Positions 62,854 through 64,000 of a stretch of DNA of 64,000 bases are shown here, one piece after another. Source of the DNA: Aquella oligotrophica. GTDB taxonomy: Bacteria; Pseudomonadota; Gammaproteobacteria; Burkholderiales; UBA11063. The DNA lies in contig NZ_CP024847.1 in NCBI RefSeq assembly GCF_002892535.1, positions 1,054,001 through 1,118,000 of the forward strand, given 5' to 3'. Both the position numbers and the translations under genes were made by a program. The notes beneath the pieces are model-generated. The model was not told the DNA's origin. It searched no databases and was given only the letters and a program-made list of their open reading frames with translations. How positions within the stretch are numbered: position 1 is the stretch's first letter; each line of letters starts with the position of its first letter.

Positions 62854-64000
62854 GACCAAGAGTCCGTTTTTGCAGTGAATATATTGCAACTATTGCCATA
62901 AATAGAAATGCCCACATTGAATAAATCAATAGATCCAGATAAACTGGCAAGCTTAGTGGTAGGTTAAAGACTGTTGCTGCAAGAAGTAGAAATGAGCCAC
63001 GCAAAAGATTAAAGCCAAAATATTCGTAATTATGGATAAATACCATTGATTCAAGTTTGGTCTTTTCTGGGAATAATTGTTCAAGAAATCTTGGGATAGC
63101 TATAAAAAGAAATCCATTAATTACAGCAATGATCGAAATTGAAACTATTATCAGGGTAGTATTATTGATACTCATTGCATATTTTAGATATTGACTTAAT
63201 GGAAAGAGGCAGATCAACCCACTAATTAAATAGCCGGGTCTTAACTGTTGCTTTATGCGGCTATATTTAAGTTGCCAAGTAATTACAGTATTTATAATCG
63301 TTGGGATCAACATTATGTTTGCAATCTGGCTACTACTCCAGCCAAGCCTCCAATATAATGTGCCCGGAAAAACTAGAAAAATGGTGAAGGTTATTGTGCC
63401 TCTTGCACTGGCAATTAAAAGAGCCGGAATGATTTTTGCTTTATTTTGCATTGCAATTGTATTGATTGGTAAGTAAGTTAGTCTATCCTTGATTTCTGAA
63501 TTTGGTGTGTATAAGACTAGTCGGAAATAGTATAGAATAATGCTAACAATTCCACTTGCCAAAAATGGAATTCGCCAAGCCCAAGTCATTTGCTCAATTG
63601 AAAAATGATTAATAATCAATTTATTCATAATTATTGCTGCGCTTAACCCAAATTGTCCGCCAAGGATTACATTCATTATTGCAAAATGTTTTTTATTTGG
63701 ATATTTATATCTTATGTAGGCTAGGTTGGCTTGAGTTTTCATTCCAAATGCAATACCGTGAATAACTCGCGTGAGTAAGATTAGCATTAGGGTAATATAA
63801 ATATGATCTTCATCAATATCGATTAATGCTATTGAACTCAATGATACAATCATTGAAATAGAGTTAATATGTACAATCTGTTTGCGTGTGAAATGATGTG
63901 TTAGCCATATACACAATTTATAGCCCGTTGGACGAAATAGATAGCTAGTCAGGGTTATCATGGCTAACCCATGTACTAGAAGTTTATGTCCACTATATAC
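62840..64000 (-). CDS. MFS transporter, metabolite:H+ symporter-like, N-terminus cut by window edge
   Basis: Partial gene: the frame is open past 63961 to the window end, and translation of 63962-64000 (VYSGHKLLVHGLA) aligns with the matching stretch of the downstream paralogue. The missing part is roughly the first 70 residues. Visible features: SYLFRPTGYKLCIWLTHHFTRKQ, GIAFGMKTQANLAYIRYKYPNKKHF, and a C-terminal cluster PLSLPVYLDLLIYSMWAFLFM. Tandem duplication with the 61525 gene is likely. Confidence 0.85.
   Translation of the reverse strand, partial: VYSGHKLLVHGLAMITLTSYLFRPTGYKLCIWLTHHFTRKQIVHINSISMIVSLSSIALIDIDEDHIYITLMLILLTRVIHGIAFGMKTQANLAYIRYKYPNKKHFAIMNVILGGQFGLSAAIIMNKLIINHFSIEQMTWAWRIPFLASGIVSIILYYFRLVLYTPNSEIKDRLTYLPINTIAMQNKAKIIPALLIASARGTITFTIFLVFPGTLYWRLGWSSSQIANIMLIPTIINTVITWQLKYSRIKQQLRPGYLISGLICLFPLSQYLKYAMSINNTTLIIVSISIIAVINGFLFIAIPRFLEQLFPEKTKLESMVFIHNYEYFGFNLLRGSFLLLAATVFNLPLSLPVYLDLLIYSMWAFLFMAIVAIYSLQKRTLGHAAD

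Noticed and set aside
1-64000. tRNA, rRNA, CRISPR array, insertion sequence or prophage genes
   Set aside because: No cloverleaf, spacer repeat, transposase or phage structural gene was seen in any intergenic gap.

Overview
The window is AT-rich, gene-dense DNA from a Gram-negative bacterium. It carries a lipoprotein with a lipobox, a periplasmic DsbA/DsbB pair, an outer-wall lytic transglycosylase, MurB, UbiK, ComM and an RpsU-type small-subunit protein. The core genes look proteobacterial. My best guess is a low-GC betaproteobacterial (Neisseriales-like) or related lineage, but no rRNA or other decisive marker is present, so this is only a guess. I see no tRNA, rRNA, CRISPR array, insertion sequence or prophage.

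Layout. 1-8.1 kb: housekeeping genes on the plus strand (metG 3' part, a lipoprotein hydrolase, a zinc-ribbon membrane protein, dnaQ, ispD-ispF, rpiA, ppx/gppA). 8.1-10.1 kb: acs on the minus strand. 10.3-31.4 kb: the accessory centrepiece, which is an opine-dehydrogenase-like gene divergent from an MFS exporter plus a secreted Cys-pair repeat protein, then a four-gene FecBCD/ABC metal-chelate importer divergent from a 13.1-kb NRPS gene. 31.6-35.2 kb: saccharopine dehydrogenase, ALDH7-type aminoadipate-semialdehyde dehydrogenase and a DUF1338 (2-oxoadipate hydroxyglutarate synthase-like) gene, which reads as a lysine-catabolic set. 35.3-39.1 kb: hypF-hypB without hydrogenase, and dsbB with a 52-aa DUF5993-like partner. 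39.6-45.4 kb: a minus-strand run ubiK-comM-SPOR-dsbA-pcm-like-recA-recX, with rpsU upstream. 45.5-54.1 kb: an amino-acid permease, proS, a lytic transglycosylase, an ion permease, an SDR-TrmB regulator pair and hisH-hisA. 54.4-64 kb: an AlkX/YcaQ-like glycosylase, a PAS-LuxR regulator, a CPBP protease, a RelE/HigB-type toxin-antitoxin pair, FUSC-murB and two tandem paralogous MFS genes, the last cut by the window edge.

How the accessory genes may work together. The NRPS reads A-T / Cy-A(Ox)-T / Cy-A-T / C-A-T-TE. Both Cy-linked adenylation domains show the ten-residue cysteine code, and one carries an in-line oxidase. The predicted product is therefore starter-thiazole-thiazoline-amino acid, a metal-binding scaffold released by the C-terminal thioesterase. 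The divergent importer and nearby exporter fit a siderophore or metallophore. The starter adenylation domain lacks the Asp that normally holds the alpha-amino group, and an opine dehydrogenase lies in the same neighbourhood. This raises the testable idea of an opine-type or otherwise N-blocked starter unit. The NRPS and importer promoters face away from each other in exact mirror symmetry around one near-perfect 23-bp dyad.

Two copies of an approximately 105-bp imperfect-hairpin repeat, at 34217-34320 and 56896-57005, look like members of a genome-wide family of small repeats.
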